Source of the DNA: a bacterium
GTDB taxonomy: Bacteria; Chlamydiota; Chlamydiia; Chlamydiales; 2-12-FULL-49-11
NCBI GenBank assembly: GCA_022600215.1
Contig: JAHZKV010000002.1
Span: 1 to 14,142 of the forward strand
DNA length: 14,142 nt
Direction: 5' to 3'
This document shows positions 1 through 6,994 of the stretch, piece after piece; position 1 is the stretch's first letter; each line of letters starts with the position of its first letter. The notes under the pieces were generated by a model, which did not search any database, was not told the DNA's origin, and saw nothing but the letters and a program-made list of their open reading frames with translations. The position numbers were made by a program, and so were the translations under genes.

Positions 1-30
1 CGTAGAGTATATGAAAAGTTTTTTCTTCAC
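1..30 (-). CDS. 5' end of an unidentified gene coupled to murC
   Basis: The murC stop codon TAG overlaps a GTG by one base (TAGTG), and the GTG frame stays open to the window edge, reading MKKKLFIYST. A GAGG motif lies four to five bases before the GTG, inside the end of murC, so translational coupling is plausible. Ten residues are too few to identify the product. By position it could be ddl or ftsQ, the usual neighbours of murC in division clusters. The Lys-rich start followed by hydrophobic residues would suit a membrane protein such as FtsQ better than the Gly-rich start typical of Ddl, but this is a guess. Confidence 0.4.
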   Translation of the reverse strand, partial: MKKKLFIYST

Positions 31-1322
31 TACACCTCGTCCACAAACTCTCTAAGTTTTTTATCCAAACTTCCCGCACTTAGTGCAAGAACCTTTTTCT
101 TCTCTTTCTGTAAATACTGCTTAACTTCATTAAGAGGAACATAGATAGACCCCGTACGCTCACAAAACTCTTTTAAAAGAGGTTTTGAGTCTACTCCTGT
201 ATCTTCACTTGCCTCAAACACATCGGTAATAACTACTGGTGGAAAAACCTTAACAAACTCCTCCATCTCATCTTGAAAGCGAGAGAGGCGATGAGGCTCA
301 AAAACTACCGCTACCTCCTCGGAAAATTTTTCTACACTCTTAAGCACTTCTTCCACCTCTCTTGGATGATGAGCGTAATCAGAATAGATATTCTCTCCTA
401 AATATTCCATTCTTCGCATCACACCCTTAAATGTTGCAAGAGCTCTTTTTATCTTTTCAAAAGGCACATCAAAAGATTCAAGCAAAGCTATTACCGCAAT
501 CGCATTTTGAATATTATAGACTCCAAACATTGGCAGATGGACTCTTTCTTCTCGTAAAGAAAAAGAAGAGGCTCCTACTTCTAATTCTATATTATCTGCC
601 CGATACTCCCCCTCTCCATAAGGGATCCCTTCTACCTTGTGCAACGCTAAAAATGGATCGTCTCCATGAAAAACAAAATGCTTTTTTGTTTCCACCTTTT
701 TAGCAAACTCGATATAAGAATCTTGTAACTTACTCCCCTCTTTCCAAAAAGCTAAATGATCCACATCACAGCTTGTCAAAATAGCAGCATAAGGGTTGGT
801 TTTTAGATGGGAGCCATCACTTTCATCTCCCTCCAAGATAAAGTATTCTCCTGAAGAAATTTTTCCATACCTACCTAAGCTTTTACTCCAACCACCAACA
901 GCAAAAGATATATCAAAACCACACTCCATCATACAGTGAGATAAAAGGGCTGATACCGATGTTTTCCCATGCGCTCCGGTGACTACAATTTGCTTTTTAT
1001 TTTTTGCAAAAAATGCCAACAAAGTACTTCTATACACTACCTTTTTCGCAGCAAGCACTTCCTCATTATCATCTTTTACCGCGCGTGTTCTACAAAGAAG
1101 CTTCTCTCCAACCTGCTCTTTTTTATGAGATGGGTATATCTTCACTCCGCGAGACCTAAGCATCAAAACATTCTTCGAACAAGTAGTATCACTACCACTT
1201 ACTGGAATCCCTAAATCTAATAAAATCTCTGCAAGGGCTGTCATCCCAACGCCGCCTATTCCCGCAAGGTGAACACCATGGGTTAAATCTTCTTCTACCA
1301 CCTCTTCAAAGCAACAAAGCAT
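30..1322 (-). CDS. murC: UDP-N-acetylmuramate--L-alanine ligase MurC, not fused to Ddl
   Basis: MurC is the cytoplasmic ATP-dependent ligase that adds L-Ala to UDP-MurNAc, the first step of the peptidoglycan stem peptide. Numbering from the chosen start, the N-terminal nucleotide-binding loop GIGGVGM is at 21-27, the ATP P-loop TGAHGKTS at 115-122, EGDESDGS at 164-171 and DVDHL at 186-190. The C-terminal domain carries YAHHPREV and EPHRLSRF, both typical of MurC. The protein is 430 residues and stops after the MurC fold; Chlamydiaceae have a MurC-Ddl fusion at this locus. I chose the ATG at 1322 because GGGGAAAG lies at a suitable distance before it. ATGs at 1337 and 1346 are in frame but lack a clear Shine-Dalgarno and would deepen the overlap with murG from 17 to up to 41 bases. 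Confidence 0.95.
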   Translation of the reverse strand: MLCCFEEVVEEDLTHGVHLAGIGGVGMTALAEILLDLGIPVSGSDTTCSKNVLMLRSRGVKIYPSHKKEQVGEKLLCRTRAVKDDNEEVLAAKKVVYRSTLLAFFAKNKKQIVVTGAHGKTSVSALLSHCMMECGFDISFAVGGWSKSLGRYGKISSGEYFILEGDESDGSHLKTNPYAAILTSCDVDHLAFWKEGSKLQDSYIEFAKKVETKKHFVFHGDDPFLALHKVEGIPYGEGEYRADNIELEVGASSFSLREERVHLPMFGVYNIQNAIAVIALLESFDVPFEKIKRALATFKGVMRRMEYLGENIYSDYAHHPREVEEVLKSVEKFSEEVAVVFEPHRLSRFQDEMEEFVKVFPPVVITDVFEASEDTGVDSKPLLKEFCERTGSIYVPLNEVKQYLQKEKKKVLALSAGSLDKKLREFVDEV

Positions 1323-2373
1323 CAATTCTTTCCCCATCTCGATCATTCATATATTTTTCGATTTTCTTTTCCATTCCCTTTCGATTTTCTTTTACGCAAA
1401 ATTGAGAAATGAACTCTCCAAGTTTCTCCTTTGTAATTTGTTCCTGAGAAAGGATTTTTCCTGCACCTACTGTTTGCTCCATAAACTTTGCATTGTGCAT
1501 CTGATGATCATTCACCGCATGTGGGTAAGGAATCATAATCAATGGTGTGCGGGAAATAAGCGCCTCTTTAATAGTCCCTGCTCCGCTACGACATATGGCA
1601 AAATCACAAGCCTCCCAAGCTCTATCCATATCTTTTAAAAAAGAGGTAACATAAGCTTTAATCCCATGCCTCTCATAGATCTCTTTAATCCCCTCGCAAG
1701 CTCCAGTTAAGTGAATCACCTGCATCTCCCCCTTACTAAAGGCAATGGTATCTTCTACCAAATCATTGATGGGCTTTGCTCCTCGAGAACCACCAAAAAT
1801 CAAAATAGTAGTGACCCCTTCCTCCAGGCCAAATTCTTTCCTAAGCAACTTTTTTGAAGGAAGTGGATTGTCTAAATAAACCTGCGATGCAAGAGATAAT
1901 AACTTCACCGAACCATACAAATGTTTCCCCACTTCATTAAAGAGAACAAGGGTACGCTTACTAAAAAGGGAAAAAAGTTTATTCACCTTTCCCGGTATAA
2001 GATTTGGCTCATACAAAGTAATCGGAATTCGTAAATAGAGCGCTCCCATCAAAACAGGGAGACTATGAAAACCACCCATACCAACTACGTGGGTACATTT
2101 TTGTTTACGTAGGACCTGTATTGCTGAGGATGTCCCTTTAAAGATTTTTCTAAGTCCAGAAAAAAGCCCCCCGGAAAAATTTTTTCCAAGAACATTAAAG
2201 CGCAAAAATTCTTTTTGAGAGACAAATGGATTCTCACAAATACCAACGCCAATAAGGATTTTTTTTCCTTCTCCCGGAAGCCCTCTTGCAATATCTAAAG
2301 CTGGAAGAACATGACCACCTGTGCCCCCTACAGCAAAAGCTATACACTCCTCACCATGATGCCTCTCCTTCAC
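1306..2373 (-). CDS. murG: Lipid II synthase MurG (UDP-GlcNAc transferase)
   Basis: MurG is a peripheral inner-membrane GT-B glycosyltransferase that adds GlcNAc from UDP-GlcNAc to lipid I, giving lipid II. Visible motifs are the N-terminal glycine loop GGTGGH at 16-21, GMGGFHS near 98-104, YEPNLIPGKVNK at 121-132 (equivalent to HEQN-x-x-PG-x-x-N-K), GGSRGA at 194-199, and the donor-site region CRSGAGTIKEA at 261-271 followed by PYPHAVNDHQ. Length, 355 residues, is normal for the family. The start is GTG, overlapping the ftsW stop as GTGA, which implies translational coupling. The Tyr in place of His in YEPN and the Arg in GGSRGA are mild deviations from the usual motifs. Confidence 0.95.
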   Translation of the reverse strand: MKERHHGEECIAFAVGGTGGHVLPALDIARGLPGEGKKILIGVGICENPFVSQKEFLRFNVLGKNFSGGLFSGLRKIFKGTSSAIQVLRKQKCTHVVGMGGFHSLPVLMGALYLRIPITLYEPNLIPGKVNKLFSLFSKRTLVLFNEVGKHLYGSVKLLSLASQVYLDNPLPSKKLLRKEFGLEEGVTTILIFGGSRGAKPINDLVEDTIAFSKGEMQVIHLTGACEGIKEIYERHGIKAYVTSFLKDMDRAWEACDFAICRSGAGTIKEALISRTPLIMIPYPHAVNDHQMHNAKFMEQTVGAGKILSQEQITKEKLGEFISQFCVKENRKGMEKKIEKYMNDRDGERIDALLL

Positions 2374-3479
2374 TCCACTCTCCTTCGCACTTTTTTCTCT
2401 TTCAAGACAGTGCTTTTATGAATACTTAGGATAATCGCTACCATAAATAAATTCGACAAAAATGAAGAGCCACCCAAACTAAAAAATGGCAAATTCGTTC
2501 CTTTACTAGGAAGCATACCAGACACAATACCCAAATTCAAAAACGCTCCAAATGCAATGATGAATGTATAGGTAACCACTAAATAGTGCGCATAATCATC
2601 TTTGGTACGAAAAGCTATCACAAAGCCCAAAGATGCCAATATTGTATACAAAGATACCAACAAAGAGATCCCCACAAATCCAAATTCCTCTGCGTAGATA
2701 GCCGCAATATAATCACTTCTTGCCTCTGGTAGGTAATGATACTTCTGCATACTCTCACCAAGTCCTCTCCCTAAAAAAGAGCCACAACCTGCTGCAATCT
2801 TTGCTTGATATGCCTGGTGACCTTTCCCTAAAATATCTTTTTCGGGATTTAAATAAGAGGTGATCCTTGCCGTTACGTGTGGCATAGAAAGTGCCGCAGA
2901 TAAAAGAGCCACCATAGCAATCCCTGTTGGGATCAACCAATATCGAAGCTTTATTTTGGTAATAAAATAGAGCAAGATCATCGTTACAATCAAAATAAAA
3001 GCCGTTCCATTATCTGGCTCTATTAAAATTAAGCAAATTGGAACAAGCAAGATTACTTGAAACAAACAAAAGGTGAAAAAGGATACTTTTCCTGATACGC
3101 GCTTAAGAAGATATAGGTAAATAATAGGGAAGCCAAGCTTCATAAACTCCGATGGTTGAAGCGAAAGGCCAAGTACATTAATCCATCGGTGTGATCCATT
3201 AATACATAGACCAATTTTTGGAACAAATACTAACAACAATAAAGCGATGGAAAGAATATAAATCTCCCTTCCCCTTTGCAAAAAAAACTCATACCCCAAA
3301 CGATAGAAGATAGTACCCACACCTACACCAAAGATGATATACAAAACCTGCTTTAACAGTGGATAAAAAGAGGGCGCCCCAAGCTCAATAATCTCTGCCG
3401 AAGTAGTGTTAAAAACCATCAACAACCCCAAACAAATCAAAGAAGTTGCGGTTAAAATAAAAAGTTGAGTGATCCGCAT
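2370..3479 (-). CDS. ftsW: SEDS peptidoglycan polymerase FtsW (FtsW/RodA/SpoVE family)
   Basis: This is a polytopic membrane protein of the SEDS family, which polymerises lipid II with a partner class B PBP at the division or elongation site. Many hydrophobic segments span the 369 residues. Diagnostic motifs are NGSHRWI at 94-100, QPSEFMKL at 108-115, GRGLGESMQK at 237-246, and LPEARSDYI at 250-258, where Asp256 matches the conserved catalytic Asp of SEDS proteins. The C-terminal signature SGMLPSKGTNLPFFSLGGSS is at 320-339. FtsW and RodA are hard to separate by eye; I chose FtsW because the gene sits between the LysM gene and murG, as in the Chlamydia cluster. The start ATG overlaps the stop of the preceding gene (TAATG). 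Confidence 0.92.
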   Translation of the reverse strand: MRITQLFILTATSLICLGLLMVFNTTSAEIIELGAPSFYPLLKQVLYIIFGVGVGTIFYRLGYEFFLQRGREIYILSIALLLLVFVPKIGLCINGSHRWINVLGLSLQPSEFMKLGFPIIYLYLLKRVSGKVSFFTFCLFQVILLVPICLILIEPDNGTAFILIVTMILLYFITKIKLRYWLIPTGIAMVALLSAALSMPHVTARITSYLNPEKDILGKGHQAYQAKIAAGCGSFLGRGLGESMQKYHYLPEARSDYIAAIYAEEFGFVGISLLVSLYTILASLGFVIAFRTKDDYAHYLVVTYTFIIAFGAFLNLGIVSGMLPSKGTNLPFFSLGGSSFLSNLFMVAIILSIHKSTVLKEKKVRRRVE

Positions 3480-4177
3480 TATCGAACCCTAAGTTTTTGT
3501 CCAGGCTTCATCTTTTTTGCCGTTTTTTCATTAAGACCATTGAGCCTTAATAGATCGGAAACTTTGATATGGTTATTAATTGCAATAGTCCAAGGATTAT
3601 CCCCACTTTTTACAATATAATACTTTTCCGATACCTTCTTTTTCGGCGCAGAGGTATGCACGCTACGTTTTTTACGAGTATTTTCTCTTACATACAAAAT
3701 TTGTCCAATACGAAGACGAGTACTATCCATTTTATTCACTTCCATTATCTCATCCACCGTCGTATGGTAGCGCCTTGCAATCTTCTCTAACACATCCCCT
3801 TGCCGAACAATCACTTCAATCAAGGCTGATTGCCTCTCCTTTTTCTCTTCCCTTTGCACAGGTTTACGTTTTGGCTTTGCCACAGCTGGTTTTACCACTT
3901 CTTTCTTAGCTATTATCTCTGTCTTTTTCTTCACCACTGTTTCTTCTTTCGGCAAAGGAGGAGTCGCTTTTGCAATATATTCTTTTAAAATTTCATCTAC
4001 CTGTTCAAGCTCATCTTTATCTTTGAAAGCAGGCTTTTTGGTATCTACTATTACCACCTCTTCATTCCCTACATTCATCTCCCCTTTCAAGGTAGGCCTG
4101 AGCGCAAATATAAACAATGCAATCAATAAAGCCGTATTTACAAATACGGAAAATACAATAATTTCTTTTCTATTCAT
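3479..4177 (-). CDS. Membrane-anchored protein with two LysM domains (NlpD-position protein)
   Basis: The 232-residue product has an N-terminal membrane anchor (about 6-27), a long Lys/Pro/Glu-rich, probably extended linker (about 75-115), and two LysM peptidoglycan-binding domains. LysM 1 is at about 121-163 (RQGDVLEKIARRYHTTVDEI) and LysM 2 at about 186-231 (KSGDNPWTIAIN, ending KPGQKLRVR). No M23 peptidase domain or other catalytic domain follows. It occupies the slot annotated nlpD in Chlamydia, between murD and ftsW. I infer an inner-membrane tether that binds nascent septal peptidoglycan and perhaps regulates an amidase; nothing in the sequence shows catalysis. The start overlaps murD as ATGA and the stop overlaps ftsW as TAATG. 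Confidence 0.88.
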   Translation of the reverse strand: MNRKEIIVFSVFVNTALLIALFIFALRPTLKGEMNVGNEEVVIVDTKKPAFKDKDELEQVDEILKEYIAKATPPLPKEETVVKKKTEIIAKKEVVKPAVAKPKRKPVQREEKKERQSALIEVIVRQGDVLEKIARRYHTTVDEIMEVNKMDSTRLRIGQILYVRENTRKKRSVHTSAPKKKVSEKYYIVKSGDNPWTIAINNHIKVSDLLRLNGLNEKTAKKMKPGQKLRVR

Positions 4178-5259
4178 TTTTCTACCTTCCTTCTAAAAAG
4201 CTCTCCCCTTTCCTCAAACTTTGAAAACTCATCAAAGCTTGCACATCCAGGAGATAACAACACCGTATCGCCTCTTTCCATTAAAGACAAAGCTTGCACT
4301 ATCGCCTCTTCCATCTTATTTACTGTATAGACCACAAAATTGCTCTGCAACGATTTTTTAATTTTTTTTGCGCAGGCACCAAAACAAATTATGGCCTTCA
4401 TATCTTTTGGTAAACTATCGTTCCAAACGGTAAAATCTTGGTCTTTATCATCCGCACCACCTACCAATAAAATCTTGCTACCCTTTATTCTATGTGTTGC
4501 ATAGGCAGTAGAGGCAACATTAGTTGCCTTGCTATCATTAATAAAGGTGACACCATCTCTTTTTGCTACTTCCTCTAATCGATGAGGTAGGGGCTTAAAC
4601 AGCGCCTCCCCTTTCATAATAGATACTCCTGTGATCTTCGATACCTCTTTCAAAATATCCATCACCGACCCTTTAAAATAGAGGCCATCATTAGAAGTAG
4701 AAGGCTTCTCTATAAAGAAATGACCACCATCCACTACTAAATCTTTCAAGCGATACTTTGCTGCCTTATAACTCTCAAAATTTTTGTAGCGATCCAAATG
4801 ATCTTTGGTTATCTCTAATAAAATCCCCATCTCTATCTTTTTTGCAAACATCAATTCTAATTGAAAAGAGCTCAGCTCCACGACCACATATTCCCCTTCC
4901 CTTACCATGGGCAAAACATCGCAAGCAGGTATCCCTATATTCCCACAAACCTTTGCTGAAAGCATCGCCCCTAAAAAAGAAACCAGTGAACTTTTTCCAT
5001 TCGTTCCCGTAACAGCAATCACCTTTCCTTTACAATGGCGAAGAGCAAGCTCCACTTCAGAAATAAGCTCTGTTTTTTCTGAAAGATTTTCTAAATAAGG
5101 GTGGTTTTTTGAAATGCCTGGAGAGAGCACCGCAAGATCAAACTCTCCGGCTGGAAAAGCATCCTTTGTATCCACAAGGATAGCCTCTTCCCCAATCCTT
5201 TCTAAAAAAGAAGCAGCCGCACATCCACTTTTTCCTTTGCCAATTACTACTGCTCTCAT
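4174..5259 (-). CDS. murD: UDP-MurNAc-L-Ala--D-glutamate ligase MurD, short form
   Basis: MurD adds D-Glu to UDP-MurNAc-L-Ala in the cytoplasm. Visible motifs: the N-terminal loop GKGKSG at 7-12, P-loop TGTNGKSS at 84-91, VELSSFQLE at 127-135, DHLDRY at 153-158, Lys168 in AAKYR (position of the carbamylated Lys), PHR at 225-227, NDSKATNVAST at 241-251 and LSPGCASFDEF at 335-345. At 361 residues it is well below the usual 420-450. The loss is in the central domain: between AAKYR and PHR there are only about 55 residues, and the G-x-H-N-x-x-N segment is not recognisable. I set the start at the ATG at 5259, two bases after the mraY stop. A longer frame begins at 5319, but it would overlap mraY by 58 bases and add 20 residues before the normal N-terminus. 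Confidence 0.92.
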   Translation of the reverse strand: MRAVVIGKGKSGCAAASFLERIGEEAILVDTKDAFPAGEFDLAVLSPGISKNHPYLENLSEKTELISEVELALRHCKGKVIAVTGTNGKSSLVSFLGAMLSAKVCGNIGIPACDVLPMVREGEYVVVELSSFQLELMFAKKIEMGILLEITKDHLDRYKNFESYKAAKYRLKDLVVDGGHFFIEKPSTSNDGLYFKGSVMDILKEVSKITGVSIMKGEALFKPLPHRLEEVAKRDGVTFINDSKATNVASTAYATHRIKGSKILLVGGADDKDQDFTVWNDSLPKDMKAIICFGACAKKIKKSLQSNFVVYTVNKMEEAIVQALSLMERGDTVLLSPGCASFDEFSKFEERGELFRRKVEK

Positions 5260-5261
5260 AT

Positions 5262-6431
5262 TTATTGCACCTTCAATGACATGAGTCCTAATAAAGCCAG
5301 TACAAGCCCAATCATCCAAAATCGGATTACAATCTTACTTTCATGCAGGCCTTTTATCTCAAAATGATGATGAATAGGCGCACAAGAAAAAATCCTCCGA
5401 CCAAAAAAACGAAAGGAAAATACTTGTAGAATTACCGATAAAGTCTCTACTACAAAGACTCCTCCCGTAAGAGCTAATAAAAACTCTCTACGAAGCATCA
5501 CTGCCGCAAGGGCAATGGTTGCTCCAATTGCAAGGGAACCGGTATCTCCCATAAACACTTGGGCGGGATAGCTGTTAAACCATAAAAATCCTAAAAGCCC
5601 TCCAAGCATCGAAGAGAGAAAGATGGCTATTTCCCCAGCCCCTTCTATGTACAAAATATTGAGATAGTCAGCGACAAATACATGATTGGAAATAAAAGCA
5701 ACAATTGCAAATACAGAAACTACCAATAACATACATCCTGTAGCTAAACCATCGAGGCCATCGGTCAAATTCACCGCATTGGAGGTTCCTATAACTACCA
5801 ACAAGGAAAATAAAAACATCAAAATAGAGGAGCTAAAAATAATAGGACTTTTAGAAAAAGGCAGGTAAATATACTTCATGAAAAATGGGAATGATCCCTC
5901 TACTCCCATCCCTTTAATTTCTGCAGAAGAAAAAGACAGAACTCCATTTACCATTTCATAAATAGCTTCACTATGCAGGTAAGAAATCGCTATGCCAGAG
6001 ACGAGCACCTGCAACAAGAACTTAGTCCTTGCGGAGATCCCCTTTTCATGGCCGCGTATCTTTAAATAGTCGTCGATAAAGCCAATAGCCCCTGTGCCAA
6101 CTAAAACAAAAGAGAATAAAAGAGCAAAGGGCGCCGAACTATCCATCCATAAAAAGCTCGATACTACCATCGAAAAAATAAAGAGCACCCCTCCCATCGA
6201 TGGGATCATGCTCGACTTATCATATTTATCGGCTAATGCAGCACACTCTGACACGCGAACTTTATGACCAACCTTTAACGAAACAAGCTTTGCAATAAAG
6301 AGCTTGCCTACCGATACCGTTAATACAAAGCTAAATATTGCAGACATGAGCATCTTGAATGTGGTGTAGAAAAAAAGATGAGGAACTGCGATTCCGTAAT
6401 TTTCAAGGGAGTGCAAAAGATAGGTTAGCAT
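5262..6431 (-). CDS. mraY: Phospho-MurNAc-pentapeptide translocase MraY
   Basis: MraY is the multi-spanning inner-membrane enzyme that transfers phospho-MurNAc-pentapeptide to undecaprenyl phosphate, making lipid I. Motifs: PSMGG at 77-81, FIDDYLK at 118-124 with the Asp pair at 120-121, NLTDGLDGLA at 221-230, FMGDTGSLA at 293-301, and the HHHFE cluster at 354-358 that is diagnostic of MraY within the family. Length is 389, somewhat longer than the typical 330-360; the extra residues appear to lie in the loop before NLTDGLDG, at about 155-195. The ATG at 6431 is the first possible start after an in-frame stop. No Shine-Dalgarno precedes it, and the start codon lies in a small inverted repeat. 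The gene is followed two bases later by murD. Confidence 0.96.
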   Translation of the reverse strand: MLTYLLHSLENYGIAVPHLFFYTTFKMLMSAIFSFVLTVSVGKLFIAKLVSLKVGHKVRVSECAALADKYDKSSMIPSMGGVLFIFSMVVSSFLWMDSSAPFALLFSFVLVGTGAIGFIDDYLKIRGHEKGISARTKFLLQVLVSGIAISYLHSEAIYEMVNGVLSFSSAEIKGMGVEGSFPFFMKYIYLPFSKSPIIFSSSILMFLFSLLVVIGTSNAVNLTDGLDGLATGCMLLVVSVFAIVAFISNHVFVADYLNILYIEGAGEIAIFLSSMLGGLLGFLWFNSYPAQVFMGDTGSLAIGATIALAAVMLRREFLLALTGGVFVVETLSVILQVFSFRFFGRRIFSCAPIHHHFEIKGLHESKIVIRFWMIGLVLALLGLMSLKVQ

Positions 6432-6446
6432 AGATTAATGCTATGC
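6428..6446. other. Inverted repeat spanning the mraY start codon
   Basis: Arms GCATAG (6428-6433) and CTATGC (6441-6446) are perfectly complementary around a 7-base loop. On the minus strand the 3' arm contains the mraY ATG. In the operon mRNA this could fold into a weak 6-bp hairpin that covers the start codon. There is no T-run, so it is not a terminator. It may be chance. Confidence 0.3.
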
Positions 6447-6487
6447 GAAAAAAACTAAAAACTCAAGTGGAATTATTAAGTAATAAT

Positions 6488-6961
6488 CTACTTAACACCT
6501 GGTATTTTGGAGGATTGATGGAAAATAATTTTCCACTGCCCATCTACTTTTTTATACCAAAAATCAAAACGAGCACGAACGGTTTGTTTTTCCCCATCTT
6601 TCAGGTAAGTAAAAGTGTAAAAGCCAGTATTCATTGCAATTGGCCCATATTCTCTAGTGATAAGTTCTACCGTTTCTGCCTTCAAATCTTCCAAAGAGAG
6701 AAAATGCATAAAGTATTCATTTAACTCTTCTTTTGTTCTACAAAGCTTTGGAGAAATAGTAGGCAACAATATTGCATCATTTGCATACAAAGATAAGACC
6801 CCTGCAGTTTTTCCTTTTGCCGCCTCTACCGCATCTACCCACAGGAAATAAGCTTCTCGAACAGAGCCTTTTTCACCTCTATCCATCTCTTTCTTTCCAC
6901 AAGATCCACATACTAATGCCATTATTGCAATTATTCCCCATTTATAGTGAGCTAACTTCAT
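6488..6961 (-). CDS. Exported SnoaL/DUF4440-like protein (possible lipoprotein) in the mur operon
   Basis: The 157-residue product begins with a short basic stretch and a hydrophobic segment (WGIIAIMALVCGSC), which reads as a Sec signal, possibly of lipoprotein type with Cys just before GKKEMDR. The lipobox is not canonical, so lipidation is uncertain. The mature part resembles the NTF2-like SnoaL/DUF4440 (CaMKII-association-like) fold: an early helix with REAYFLWVDAVEAA, then LYANDAILLPTIS, FYTFTY, and a C-terminal FDFWYKKVDGQWKIIFHQSS. Such domains bind ligands or catalyse small-molecule reactions; no function can be assigned here. I chose the ATG at 6961, with AAGGAGAGGAAG directly upstream, over an in-frame TTG at 6979 that would consume that site. 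It lies 33 bases after murF and 56 before mraY, so co-expression with them is likely. Confidence 0.78.
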   Translation of the reverse strand: MKLAHYKWGIIAIMALVCGSCGKKEMDRGEKGSVREAYFLWVDAVEAAKGKTAGVLSLYANDAILLPTISPKLCRTKEELNEYFMHFLSLEDLKAETVELITREYGPIAMNTGFYTFTYLKDGEKQTVRARFDFWYKKVDGQWKIIFHQSSKIPGVK

Positions 6962-6994
6962 CTTCCTCTCCTTCTTCAAGAGAAATCATAGATA

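Noticed and set aside
5260..5319. Longer murD start overlapping mraY by 58 bases
   Set aside because: The 20 extra residues precede the normal MurD N-terminus (MRAVVIGKGKSG). The ATG at 5259, two bases after the mraY stop, fits operon spacing.
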